NCBI GenBank assembly: GCA_035610365.1
Contig: CM069437.1
Span: forward strand, 31,329,507-31,393,506
Direction of reading: 5' to 3'
Origin: Aquatica leii
Lineage: Eukaryota > Arthropoda > Insecta > Coleoptera > Lampyridae
DNA: 64,000 nt
Part shown: one piece after another, positions 1 to 11,188 of the stretch
Layout: the number at the start of each line of letters is the position of its first letter
Position numbering within the stretch: the first letter of the stretch is position 1
Program-made: the position numbers and the translations under genes
The notes under the pieces: generated by a model
The model's database searches: none
Seen by the model: the letters and a program-made list of their open reading frames with translations, nothing else
Told to the model about the DNA's origin: nothing

Positions 1-261
1 CACAGAGACGAATTAAAATTATTATTATTTAATTCTATCATTTAAAATGTAAGTTGGCCAAAATTAGTCTAGCATTTATATTCATTTATAAAAATTACTT
101 AATTTATAATGTTACTGCATTTATTTCCAACGTATACTTTTATACAAGTAACATTTTAAATCAACCAACAGTTAAAAACATCAAGTTTTTTAAAACAACA
201 TTTTAAATGTGGTAAAAATCAGTAATACACATTTCAATTAAACCTTTTAGTTACTTTATTG

Positions 262-1300
262 TATTACTATTAAACACTACATTTGTTTTGCTACAATTTT
301 AAACAAACTTTAGTTTTTATTAAGTTTCTTTTCATGTTTGTCTATTTATTCTAATACATTAAAACTGTTTGTTAAACTAAGCTTAACAATTTTAAATTGT
401 TAGCTGAAAACTAATGTAATATATTTTGCTTAAAATTTTCTAACAGTCATATTAAAATATTTAAACTGAGAAATAAAGTATATGAACAAACATTTGAATT
501 CATGTAACACTTTTTATTTAATAATTAAAATATAACAATCATTTAAATTGGAGAATTAAAATATGTGTCGAAGTAAAATGTTACATGAATTAAAATGTTT
601 GCTGATAATTTTAATTCTTTAATTTTAAATCAAGAATTAAAATTATCAACAAACATTTTAATTCAGAATTAATGTTTGTTGGTAACTTTATTCTTGATTT
701 AAAATTGAAGAATTAAAATTATCAACACACATTTTAATTCAGATTTAATATCTTTGTTGGTAATATTAATTCTTGATTTAAAATTGAGGAATTAAAATTA
801 TCAACAAACACTTTAATTCAGAATTTATAAGTTTGTTGGTAAAATTAATTCTTGATTTAAAATTTAAGAATTCAAACTATTAACAAACATTTTAATTCAG
901 AATTAATATATTTGTTAGTAATATTAATTCTTGATTTAAAATTAAAGGATTAAAATTATCAAGATTTTAATTCGTGTAACATTTTAATTCGACATGTATT
1001 TCAATTCTACAATTTCAATGATTCTTATTTTTTGTTTGTTATATAAAAAGTGTTACATTAATTAAAATGTTTGTTTATACACTTTTTCCTCAGTTTAAAT
1101 TAAAGTTTTTAATATGATTGTTAGAAATTTTAAGCAAAATGTATTGCATCAGTAAATACGTTTTCACTTAACAATTTAAATGCGTTAAGTTTGTTTAACA
1201 AACCATTTAAATGTACTAGAATAAATAGACAAACATAAAAATGAACTTAATAAAATTTGAAGTTTGTTTGAATGCAACGGAATTAAATTTAGTAATAAAA
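262..1300. mobile_element. Foldback-type element with long inverted arms and tandem-repeat core
   Basis: The left part (about 262-632) reads as an imperfect reverse complement of the right part (about 947-1300). For example the stretch with 'tgtttgtctatttattct' near 335-355 recurs inverted near 1220-1240, and the 'gtaacactttttat' block near 505 recurs inverted near 1045. The arms enclose a tandem array (634-1000). No coding capacity is visible. Long AT-rich inverted arms around a minisatellite core are typical of foldback or non-autonomous DNA transposons. I cannot assign a superfamily, and no target-site duplication is clear, so the outer limits are approximate. Confidence 0.6.
634..1000. 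repeat. Tandem repeat, period about 76-80 bp, 4 to 5 copies
   Basis: The phrase gaattaaaattatcaac starts at 634 and recurs in close variants at 710, 789, 868 and 948, giving periods of 76, 79, 79 and 80. Each unit contains 'acattttaattcaga', a 'tttgttggtaa' block and 'attcttgatttaaaatt'. The unit is partly self-complementary (aattaaaatt against attttaattc), so every copy could form a hairpin. It forms the centre of the foldback element 262-1300. Confidence 0.8.
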
Positions 1301-2319
1301 CGCAAAACGGCGTTCCATACATTGGGGTTTGGGGTTTTTGATAACAATAACCGAATGATTACAAAATAAAAAAATGACATGTTTATTGGTTCGAAAGAAG
1401 TACATACATACAGGGTGGTATCTGATTATTTAAAAAGGAGAAGTTATAAGATCACTACAAGCAAAAAATGTCAACATAAAGGTTATAAAAACATTAAAAA
1501 AACAAAATTTTGAGCCGAATATATATATAAATCAGAAATTACAGACGTGTTGCATTAAATAATTTCCTTAAATAAAGTAAGGTTACGTAGGTCAGTTAAA
1601 ATACGTACTTGAATAAATAAGTAACACTGCAAATATTAAATTAAATAATCAAAACTATTTTAAATTCGAAGTCCCATAATGTGCTTGTAAAAAACAAAAA
1701 ATGTTTTTCTTTTTAATTGAGTTCACATGCACCAAAAAACTTTGATTAAAAAACTCCCAGAATAGAAACAAACATGAGAAGAAAATTGACAACATTTCTA
1801 TGTAGTAACATACGCCCGGCCCGTTTTTTTAATAAAGTGATAACATTACTCGACTATAACATTTTCCGTGATTCTAAAAGCAGTGTGCATTGTAATTATA
1901 TTATCGTAATACTACTACAATTTCTTAATTTTTATCTACGCAATAATTTAAAGAAATTCAATAAATAATACATTATGCATACTTTAACTCACTAAAAATT
2001 TTCTATTTTTTTAAATTCTTTAGTATTGTGGCAAATTTATTTTTGTTTTAAGATTATGTATTTGTTTTTCTTTTTAGCAATAGGAACGTCTTCATCTGAG
2101 TAACAAAAAAATTTTATTACTCGATTTTCTCGTTTGCATCCAACTTCTTTTACACTTTGTATAATAAAATTAAAATCTAAAATAATATTAAAGAGAGTTG
2201 GGTTTATTTGTCGTTTTGTCTAATGCCAAATAACAACTCTTAACTACTGGTTGCGACTTGTGTTTAGTTTTTATATTATTTTTATTTAGTTCTATTTAAA
2301 ACATTTTGTATATATAGTG
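1301..2319. other. AT-rich stretch without recognisable gene
   Basis: I see no coding region with recognisable motifs. A 64-residue open frame at 1774-1968 (plus) has a biased AT-driven composition and no family resemblance. A partial 'catacagggtggtat' near 1407 resembles wording common in insect transposon ends but is too short to classify. Confidence 0.5.
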
Positions 2320-2480
2320 CTGGGCAAAATACATGCACTAAAGTATTTCAAATACAAAATACAAAATATTCCTATAAAAGTATTTGAAATAGGAAGATAC
2401 TTTTATGTTTTTATTCAAACTACAAGATACAAAATACAAATACATGTATTTTAAATACAAAATACAAATATATATATAGG
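2320..2480. repeat. Dispersed-repeat fragment rich in GTATTTNAAATAC (possible hAT MITE end)
   Basis: The block begins 'gtgctgggcaaaatacatg' and continues with repeated inverted units such as aagtatttcaaatac, aagtatttgaaat and acatgtattttaaatac. A 'GTGCTGGGCAA' end followed by GTATTT/AAATAC inverted units resembles non-autonomous hAT elements in animal genomes. That is recollection of a pattern, not a match I could test. No second terminus or target duplication was found. Confidence 0.35.
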
Positions 2481-4174
2481 TTGTCATTAATTTGTACTTC
2501 CTCTTTACTTTTATATTATTTTTTTCGTTTTTGTGTTTACTAAACTCTTCCAGCAATTCTTGATGTTTACGCAGTAATCGAACTCAAAGAAAAAAAATTC
2601 AATAAAATTGAAATTACATACCTTCATGTGTAACTAAAGATTTGTGGTGGCTTTAAGAGTTCCACTAATTATTACATCTTTTTGTTTAGACATTAAACAT
2701 TTTGCTTTGACTTGTTTTTATGAATTAGATAAAATTTTCGATTTAAGTATATAGCATAAATAATTGCATTTTTTAAATTTTGGTTTGAGTTTAACCTTTA
2801 ATTTTGTTGCGACTATGTGTTTATAAAGCGTTGTTTTGAAGTTATTTTATTAATTTTAAATTTATTTTATTGATGAACAATTTTTTTTTAATAATAAGTG
2901 TGGTATTAATAAATTTAGATTAAGTATAAAACAGTAATGTAAAATAAAACACTGTTCAGTTTATTGAAAATGGTAGAATCTCAAGAACATTTTGCTTCTT
3001 CATCAACAAATAGAAATAAAATTAATTAATTAGCAAAAAATTAATTTCTCCTGTGAGCTTATGTGGGCGAAGCTCATTAGTTTAATTTTTTTTTTATTTT
3101 TGAAACGCATTGTAAAAAATGTTTTTTGGATAATCATAAAAAGTTAAAACTAGAATCAACTTTTGCAGCAGGATTATTTTTGAAAAATTTAAATGAGATA
3201 TTTGTGATAAAAAACTAATATGCAATTTAAGCAGTTAATTATTTAAACATGTTTTTCCGTATAATCTACACATAAAAACAAAATAAAAATTGTTTTTTTA
3301 TTGCAATTTTTGCATATTTTTCTTAGTTCTATCTTATTAGTTTACTTGAAATGATAATTTTTGAAAACGCGCATTTATCATAAAATATTTTTAAATTTTG
3401 TTTAATTTTGGTTTCCAACAATTCATAATTTTCTACAACTTTATACTATAGAATACCAATATTGTCTTTTTGCAATGTGTATTTGTCTAAAAACTAAGCA
3501 ATAATACACATGCGTTCTCAAAAAAAGTAATGTCTTTACATCACCAATTTTATTTTATTTTTTACGATATTTTGTACGATTCTCAACAAAGTGTTTTAAA
3601 TATAATAGTTTTTTAGCCATTTCAACACAAGACAAATTTCTTAAAAATGATAAACTGATAAATTATAATTTTTTCTTATTCTACATTTATTTTAGTGGCT
3701 CATTCTTTTTCATTTATCTAACCTCAAATTCAAATTTTTAATTTTTTGTAAGTTATTTTTCTTTCAAACTGTAAAATTTATCTGAAAAATTATTTTCGTA
3801 ATTTTTTGTATTTGAATTTTGGTTAGGAAAACTTGCACAAGATAAGAGAAAGTAAACTAAAACAAGGTTTTTGTTTTTGAATCTCGGATACAAGAAATGG
3901 CACAAAATGCGATATTTAGAACCAAATTAACAGCACCAGTATTTTTGAGAAACAAAAGATCTAAAAATTATCAGGGATCTCACAGTGTTTAATGTAATAT
4001 GTCCCATTTTCATTTAGATTTAGGTCCCGAGAATGTGGGAGATATTACAAGATATCATGTAGGACAAATATTATAATCCAACATAATTTCGGGCCAAAAT
4101 GAGCGCTCAGAGATTATAGTATAATATGAAGCGATATATATATATATATCACAATTTATATTTATAGTTTGATA
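2481..4174. other. AT-rich stretch without recognisable gene
   Basis: Long homopolymer-rich AT sequence with no credible ORF. A (TA)n run lies at about 4134-4149, immediately before the MITE at 4183. Confidence 0.5.
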
Positions 4175-4182
4175 TATATCAC

Positions 4183-4382
4183 CAGTGGCGGCTTCTTCGT
4201 TGAGTAATGTAGTCAACGGCCCTCCAAAAAATACTAAAAATTATGTTACTTTATATTAAAAAGATTATAAACAATAATAACCATTTTGTATAGTCAAAAG
4301 ATAGATAAATTGAGCTTAAGTAAGAATTAAAGTTCTAATGTTGAAACTGTCCTTTTGTAGCATTGATCACCAGCCGCCACTG
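4183..4382. mobile_element. 200-bp hAT-type MITE with CAGTGGCGGCT termini
   Basis: The left end reads CAGTGGCGGCT (4183-4193). The right end reads AGCCGCCACTG (4372-4382), an exact 11-bp inverted repeat. The eight bases outside each end are tatatcac (4175-4182) and tatatccc (4383-4390), a 7/8 match, fitting the 8-bp target duplication of hAT transposition. The interior is non-coding, so this is a deletion derivative mobilised in trans. CAGTGGCGG is a common hAT terminus. Confidence 0.75.
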
Positions 4383-4390
4383 TATATCCC

Positions 4391-5814
4391 GATATAATCA
4401 TTACTTTTATTTTTTTCTAAATTTGAATTATTTGAAAAATATTATGGGAAAATCATCCAATAAGTCCTTGTATTAAATTCAATCCGACAAATCAGTTGAT
4501 TCCCTCCTAATTCCAGCTGCCGATTTGTTTAACTGTTACAAACAGTGTGAGTGTGTGACAAACAAATTTTTACTATTTTATGGGTTTTATTGTTTAAATA
4601 ATTAAACCAAAACCTAAACGTTTAGTTTGAGAACATTTTGAGTGTATAAATAAAAAGAAGAATAGTACTGAAAAAAATGCAAAATGCCGAAAATGCTATG
4701 TATACCATCAAGAATGGAAAAACAGATTTCAATTCATAATGCTGTGACAGCATCTAGAGATCGTAATGACCTAGAAGCAACACAACTATTTGAAACTGCT
4801 TCACGCTTCAGATTTGATTACTTTTGCATATTAAATTCTTATAGGTTTTGATAGACTGCAGACTATATGGGCGTGCGTAAAGGTGTTACAATTACAAACA
4901 GATTTATCTAGAAAGCCACTTCCTGCAAAACCATTTTTTCAAAGAAAAAATATGGCATCTAAACCGATTCATTTCGTTACTAATATTTTAGACAATAGAT
5001 TCTTAAGAGTACACTTAAAGACTAGCCAAAAAGAAGAAGGTTTCAAGTATTTAAATGGCATTAATACTTTCTTTGTTTCTTTTGTTATGTCTCTTATCAC
5101 TAAATCCAGATCATTTCCAATATACTTTTTGGAGAGCATTTTAGAAATACTCTAACACTGATATGGTGGATTACATCAGTTCGTGTACTAGACTCGGATG
5201 GCCAGATAAGAATTGTGTGAACAATTACACACTGCAGTGAAATGAAAAAAAATTGGTTTGTTCCAGTCTGACGTTAGAAATCGGTTAAAAAACTAGAAAG
5301 TCAGTAAACTAGTTTCAATTTCAGTTTCAATATATGAACCAAAACATTGAGACAAACAAACACATCTAAACCTTGGTGTTGTGAAAATAGTAGGAAACTA
5401 CATCTATAATTTTCTGGAACACCAAAACTGCATTTTTTCTATAAACATTTTTACTGAAATGTGCCTGATTTTTTTTTATAATACATTATTTTGGAATTTC
5501 TTTATGTGTTTTCCGTATTGTTCCTGTCAAAGTTTTTGATTGTGAAATCAGATCTTTTGGTAAAGACCTAGAAATAAACAAAAATGTGTTGTGAGTTCAT
5601 TCCCTTTCTGTAAACTGTCAACATCTTTACCCTGTTTCTATTTCGGAGCGTCTTTCATCATTCCAGTATACTCTTAAAGGTTCCAACTAACATCACACAG
5701 TGTCTAAATTTTGATAACGTATTTATTCAATTTTCATATATACTCTGTTTTCTTGAAGAATTGAATTTAAATTGAAAACGGTATTGTGCTTGAATCCGTA
5801 TATGTTTTTATGAT
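4391..5814. other. No assignable gene; one coding-like stretch
   Basis: Around 4685-5225 the composition is less AT-biased and an open frame of 90 residues exists at 4883-5155 (plus), but it begins at GTG rather than ATG and I recognise no family. It could be a decayed transposon exon. The rest is featureless. Confidence 0.4.
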
Positions 5815-6230
5815 GTAGATGAACAACGTTCAGGGAGGCCAACAACTTCGAAAATTGACAAAAACATCGAGGTTTTTTATAAAACCGTTCTTGAAAGGCT
5901 CAGAAAAAGGGTTATTCGCGTGAGACCAGATATTGCAGAGAAATGGTTGCTCTATCATGACAACGCCGCATGTCACACTGCCTTCTCCATAACAGAATTT
6001 TTGACCTCAAAAGGCATTCCTGTGGTTCCCATCCCCTTTATTTCCCTGACCTCAGTTCCTGTGACTTTTTCCTTTTTCCAAAACATTCAAAAGACTGTAA
6101 CAGACATGCTGAAGACCATAACGCTTGAAGACTTCCAGCGTTGTTACGAACAGTAGGAACAACGTCTTTATCGGTGTATAGCTGTCCAAGAGAACTATTT
6201 TGAAAAAGATAACATTGATGTTTGAAAGAA
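5815..6230 (+). pseudogene. Mariner-family transposase relic
   Basis: Two pieces of a mariner transposase are visible on the plus strand. At 5815-5880 the frame gives the 'RSGRPTTSK' linker typical of the mariner DNA-binding region. At about 5920-6156 it gives 'EKWLLYHDNAACHTA' followed by 'FLTSKGIPVVPIP', which is the second catalytic-Asp block (HDNA) and its downstream region. The usual PYSPDLAPCDFFLF block, carrying the third Asp, is degraded to 'FISLTSVPVTFSFF', so the third Asp is lost. The region between the pieces, including the first catalytic Asp, is deleted. An intact protein is about 345 residues; only about a third remains. Terminal inverted repeats were not found. It is a dead fragment. 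Confidence 0.85.
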
Positions 6231-6235
6231 ATCAA

Positions 6236-7199
6236 ATCTTTGTAAATTAAAAAAATAGTCTCATTACTTTTCGTACGTTATAAATAACCGCCAATTAAAC
6301 TGTTACACGTCGTTCTGTTCTTGTATTTATATTGTCAAACTAAAATTTTAAAGTTCTAAAATTGATTTCTGCTGCGCTTTCAAGGACCAGTCACAGATAG
6401 TAAGTCAAAAAATCATGTAGTTTATCTACGTCTACTGCTTCTTATTTGTCGCCTGGAATTCTTTTAGTTCGTAAATTTATTTTATAAAATATTGTATCAG
6501 TTATATTTTCTGACACAAATAACGTAAAATTATCTATGCAAGTTTTAAAATTTCTGCTGTAGATCGTGTATCCACACATTTTATTCAAAACATTTTGCTG
6601 AATTTGTATTTTATTGTAAGTTTTTTCGCTTTTTCGGCACACTTTTGTTGCTGTTTCCAACACCAACAACCTTTCTCTTCCAAACATTTGTTTGTAGTTA
6701 CATCAGATTCAATCACGTCTTCAAATTTTGCATCGTTAATTATAGAACTAATTTTGTTTTTAATATTGGTATAAACGTCTGTATTATTAAGTATATCTTC
6801 TTATTCACGCTGAGACAAGTACTTTCCAAACCATGATCCACTTATAAGTTTTAATCGGACACAAAAAGACACTGCACGCAAACGCATCAAGTCAAATGAT
6901 TATATAGATAAAAGTGAGAGAGTGCAGACTTCTGCAGAATCAATAAAAACCAGACGTTACAAACACGTTGATGCAAGTAATGTACGTAATTTGCGTTAAA
7001 ATTAAAAATAATTCTTAGACATCAATTACTAAGTGGAGTCAAAATAGACACAGATTTGAGCGAAATTCTAAAACTTAAACCAAAAATAACAATAACATCA
7101 CTAGAATCAGAAAAAGCACCAACGGTAATCTAATTAAAGATTTTGTTTAGTCTTCAAATCATGTCAATTGTCTAATTTTTTTTGGTTTTTTTGCGAGCA
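6236..7199. other. Unassigned region with two coding-like remnants
   Basis: On the minus strand 6442-6687 holds an open frame of 81 residues with balanced composition ('NKMCGYTIYSRNFKTC' inside) but no family I can name. On the plus strand about 6857-7001 reads as a Lys/Arg/Ser-rich frame ('ARKRIKSNDYIDKSERVQ') ending at a stop at 6999-7001, again with a codon pattern unlike the surrounding AT sequence. Both may be relics of a transposon or host exon. I do not assign a function. Confidence 0.35.
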
Positions 7200-7203
7200 T
7201 TAA

Positions 7204-9608
7204 CCCATTGGGACCTGATTTTTTTTATGGCCACAAAAAATTTTTTGACGCTATAATGCTACTGGAAAGTAGGTATTTGAGGTAGAAATAAGGATGAAAA
7301 TAAAAAAAAAATTTTTTGATAGAAAAAAATATTGGTCATAATTATGCACAAAGTGTCTCAATAAATGAGATTTAAACTATTTAGTAAATGAGGAACACAT
7401 TTGTATATACGCAAATAAGTTGAAATAAAAACTTAATTCGTTAATAAAAACAGATTATTATTCATCTGTTTTTTATGGAACCCTACAAAACAGTTTCTTT
7501 CTTTTTTGATACATAAATGTACGCTACATTTATCACAGTAAAAGTGTGTCTTTTTGTTACATGTAGGGTATTTACAGCGTTTTCCTTCTTTATTATTATC
7601 TAAGTGGGGTATATGATCTACTTGATCATGCTGGACTTCTGGAATTGGTCTACTTTCATCATTTCTTTTCAGAAGTTTTGGCCTTACTGTTGACTGTTGG
7701 TCTTCATCTTTATAAGGTTACAGGTACTCTCACTTTTACAAGACTCTTGGTTAATCTCAAGCGAAAATCTATCAGTTGCAATTGATCTTTTTTTGGGATC
7801 TTCAGAAAATTACAGTCTTTTTGGTATTCGAACCAGCTGTTGACAATTGCCAAATCCATAGCGTGAAATATTATACAAAGTGTCCATTTACGAGAACGAA
7901 GATAAATTTGGTAGAGACTAATCATCTAATATAAAAGATCGACTCTTCCCATCGAGTGATCATACATTTTACCGATTTCAGGTCTCGACACATTCATGAA
8001 TGTTTTTGTTTTTTTATCCCATCGAGAAACTTCATCTAATGTACCAACGCCAATAAAATTTGATTCTAGTGCTACTGAACGATTATCCAGCCATTTTACT
8101 AGAACATCACCATCTTCACTTGTGATCTCATCATGAGATCCTCTACCTTTGTGATTCAGTTATTTGTCTCCTAAAAAGGGGGGATTTCCAAATCTATTTA
8201 ACCTGATTGTGCTAACTGTCTATATTTTTTTGTTCTTGAGAACCTACAAAAGTTGATATGACAAGAAATGACTGTGGCAGAACAACATGTGACCATTCTT
8301 GTCAATTCTTTCACAAAAATGTAAAACAACAGAAGCGCCAAGCCCAAATGTTTTCAGATTTTCTGGACATATCGGTGTGTTACTCAGATCACATAACAAA
8401 TATTTTGACACCTCAAGCTGGTGGTTTACCTTTTACGTACTGTTTAATTAAAAGTCGGCTCCTGAAAGGAACAATTTGTTCATACATTGTTCAAGTTCTA
8501 GCTCAAGACATTTTTTTCTAATGGCTTCATATATTGGACGAACTTTGTCAAGTTTATCTGTATTATTTGGAGGCACGTTTAGGTTGTTAACACAATGCAG
8601 ATTACTCCTGAGTTGTAAAAAACGGTCTCTGGACATATTTTCACAAAAAAGGTTGATTTTCCAAAACATTCAATATTTTGAGAATTTGAGGCATCCAATT
8701 GGAGTTTACAGTTTAGAAGAATTTGTCGGTTTGAATGGTACACTTTGTTGATGGGCATAAGTATTAGTAAATGTTGTTATTTTTTCTAACTTAAGTTTAG
8801 TTATATATTTATGAAAGGACTCTAATGAGTTGAGCTGTTCTGTTTTCGTCTGTTCAGGTTCTTGCCAATCATTAGCTGGGGTTTCAAAATCACGTTTACA
8901 CCATCTAATATTTTGTTTTGATGTCACCTGTGTATCTTTTTGTTGTGATTTTTTCAATCTCGCGAGTTCCGACAAAGCTAAATCATCTTCCTTGTCATCA
9001 TATAGCTCTCCTTCCACAACAACCGTTCATAGTCCAATTTTATCTGCCCCTACACGCACAGCAGCCACTGAAGGTTCTGTATAAACATTATCAGCATCTC
9101 CCTGGTCATCTTCACTCAGCTCTACATCTGACAATTCGTCTAAAAGCCTTAGAAGGGCTTCAGCATCTGCCTCATTAGTTGGATCATATCGCTTTTCTAA
9201 AAGAAGTGTAAATTTGTAAAATTCACGTTTCGGACATATTGTGCACAATTATGCTTTGTTTTTAAGAGGAAACATATTGATATTTGTTAACGAAAGCTGA
9301 GCATATGTGCGAATATAGTATATAATAGGTACTTATTTTAATTTATAAATCGACACAAATTAATTACATAAACTAAAACGTCTCAAAATGGCCAAAGAAA
9401 AGGTACTTACCAAACCGAGACATATCCTTTGACGCCATCTTCATTATACTGATGTTACTTTTTACAGGCGCTACTAGATGGCTATCTATCAATGTATTGG
9501 TGTGCATTCTTATGCCTATCTAGTCCACATCGCAACAAATACATTATTTAGCCCATAAGAAGTATTTAAAACAACTGTGCATAATCATGCACCCAGGGTC
9601 TCAATGGG
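7204..9608 (-). mobile_element. piggyBac element, structurally complete, coding capacity lost
   Basis: The element is bounded by TTAA on both sides (7200-7203 and 9609-9612), the target site that all piggyBac elements duplicate. The left terminus reads CCCATTGGGACC (7204-7215) and the right reads GGTCTCAATGGG (9597-9608), an 11/12 inverted repeat. Sub-terminal motifs with 'ataattatgcac' (7340) and 'ataatcatgcac' (9581) add internal symmetry. The 2.4-kb length and minus-strand transposase pieces in the right order fit a single once-autonomous copy. It inserted into otherwise unremarkable AT-rich DNA. Confidence 0.92.
7480..9248 (-). pseudogene. piggyBac transposase, decayed
   Basis: Read from 9248 down to 7480, the parts fall in family order. 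There is an acidic N-terminus ('DELSDVELSEDDQGDAD', 9027-9248), then a linker and 'TFTNTYA' block (8706-9017), then 'SRDRFLQLRSNLHC' and 'DKLDKVRP' (8448-8669). The catalytic region follows, with 'LCDLS' retaining one acidic residue. The block that normally reads DNFFTS has become 'HSHFLS', losing a catalytic Asp. Next comes the 'YLRSRKWTLCIIFHAMDLAIVNSW' C-terminal block (7710-7925). Last is a Cys-rich terminal domain near 7480-7590 (CX4C...CX2C...C...H pattern). Several frameshifts and stops separate these blocks. The protein once cut and pasted DNA at TTAA sites; this copy cannot. Confidence 0.92.
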
Positions 9609-9612
9609 TTAA

Positions 9613-11184
9613 ACTAGTGTTCACAAAACTTATCGGCAATATTGATCTCAGTTTTTGGCTAATGCTTTGTATTCAAAAATTAAAATTTTGTAATTTAAAC
9701 TGTTTATTTATGTTTTTATTAAATATTTTACTTGATATACGAGATATTTTACTGACGTTTTTTATTATCAGTAAAGCGTAAATATTTTAAAATCTGCAAA
9801 TATTTGTCTCCTAACGTTTTTGACTACCAACAAGCGCACATATAATTTTTTATATGTCTTTGACAAAAAACATTTTGTGTTTTTAGAATAAATTAAAAAT
9901 TCCAAATTATTGTGAAGAGTTTATAAACTAATAAGAAACATAAAAAAAATATTTTTTTTATATCTAAAGTAGGTATAACAAAAACTTGATAACCAACATT
10001 AGTTAGTACTAGTTATTTTATATAAAAAAAATTTAAACCAGTTTTAATAAGTTACATTATTGTTACTTTTATATTACATTTGTTTAAGAGAACTTAATAG
10101 CCAATTACTCAATAAAAATATGTTAGTAACAAAAAAACAAGTCTATGTTACTTGTATTTAAACAAAATTAATGAATTGTTTTAAATCAAATCAAAAAATA
10201 CTATTTTTTTTCAGTATGTATTTTTAGAATAACAAATTATATTTGTTTTTACTTAACATTTACATGTCTACTTGAAATGTAAATAATTTGTTTATAGATC
10301 GCGTTCTTCTTACATGATTTTGCTTTCTTGTCTTGTACTGTCAATCGGCTTTAAGGAAGATATAACTTTATTGTTTTAAAAGAAATGTTATATATTATAC
10401 GTTTCTGTTGTATGTCTTTAGTTTTTTAAATTAATTTTAATGTTCTCTTTTATTTTTTGTGACTTTTGTTGTTAGTAATATAAGTTTTATTGCAGATTTA
10501 TTGATTCTCGTTTCTAACACGTGCGTCATTATTAGACAAAAACGTTTATGTAAACCTTTATTTTTGTTTTTGCTAAAATATACGTCTTTTAGAGAATTGA
10601 ATGTTTATTACTTAACAGTTTGTTTAATGGGGCTTTTATCGATGGTTAGTTTCTATCACGTTGAATATTTAGTTTAATTTTTTAATTACTGTTTTCATGA
10701 AACCATGTACAATGGTTAATTGAATAGATACCGTAATTTATGTAAATTATAGTTGTTTTAGCAAAAATAATAGCTTTTGTAACACACTATCAAGCCGTAA
10801 CTAGGGTATTTAACGTTGTAAATAATTTTGTACGTTGTTAACTTGCAAGATTTACAGTGACAGTTTGTTATTAAATTACTATCTTATTTTTTTTTGTTTC
10901 AGCGATTTTATGTTGAAAGATATTTAATATTAAATTAACACTAATTTATAATTTATAATTCTTAAATACAAGGAACTGTAGTTTTTAAACAGACAACGTT
11001 CAGTTTTTATTAAATTTTATGTTTATTTATGTATGCATTGTACCTATAATATGTACATATTTGTATATATATAACATTATAAAAATATAACGTTAAATAT
11101 TTGGAATAAGAATAAACTCTAAATTTAAACAATTTTGTTGCTTTATAATTGAATTAAAAATTAGTTTTAATCTGTTTAACTACT
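9613..11184. other. AT-rich stretch without recognisable gene
   Basis: No motif-bearing ORF, repeat array or terminal repeat was found between the piggyBac element and the Ty3/Gypsy LTR. Confidence 0.5.
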
Positions 11185-11188
11185 CATG

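Noticed and set aside
634..1000. CRISPR-like array
   Set aside because: Units are contiguous 76-80-bp tandem repeats with no unique spacers, and the sequence is eukaryotic.
4883..5155. 90-residue plus-strand frame as a gene
   Set aside because: It begins at GTG, has no recognisable motif, and lies in a region without splice or promoter evidence.
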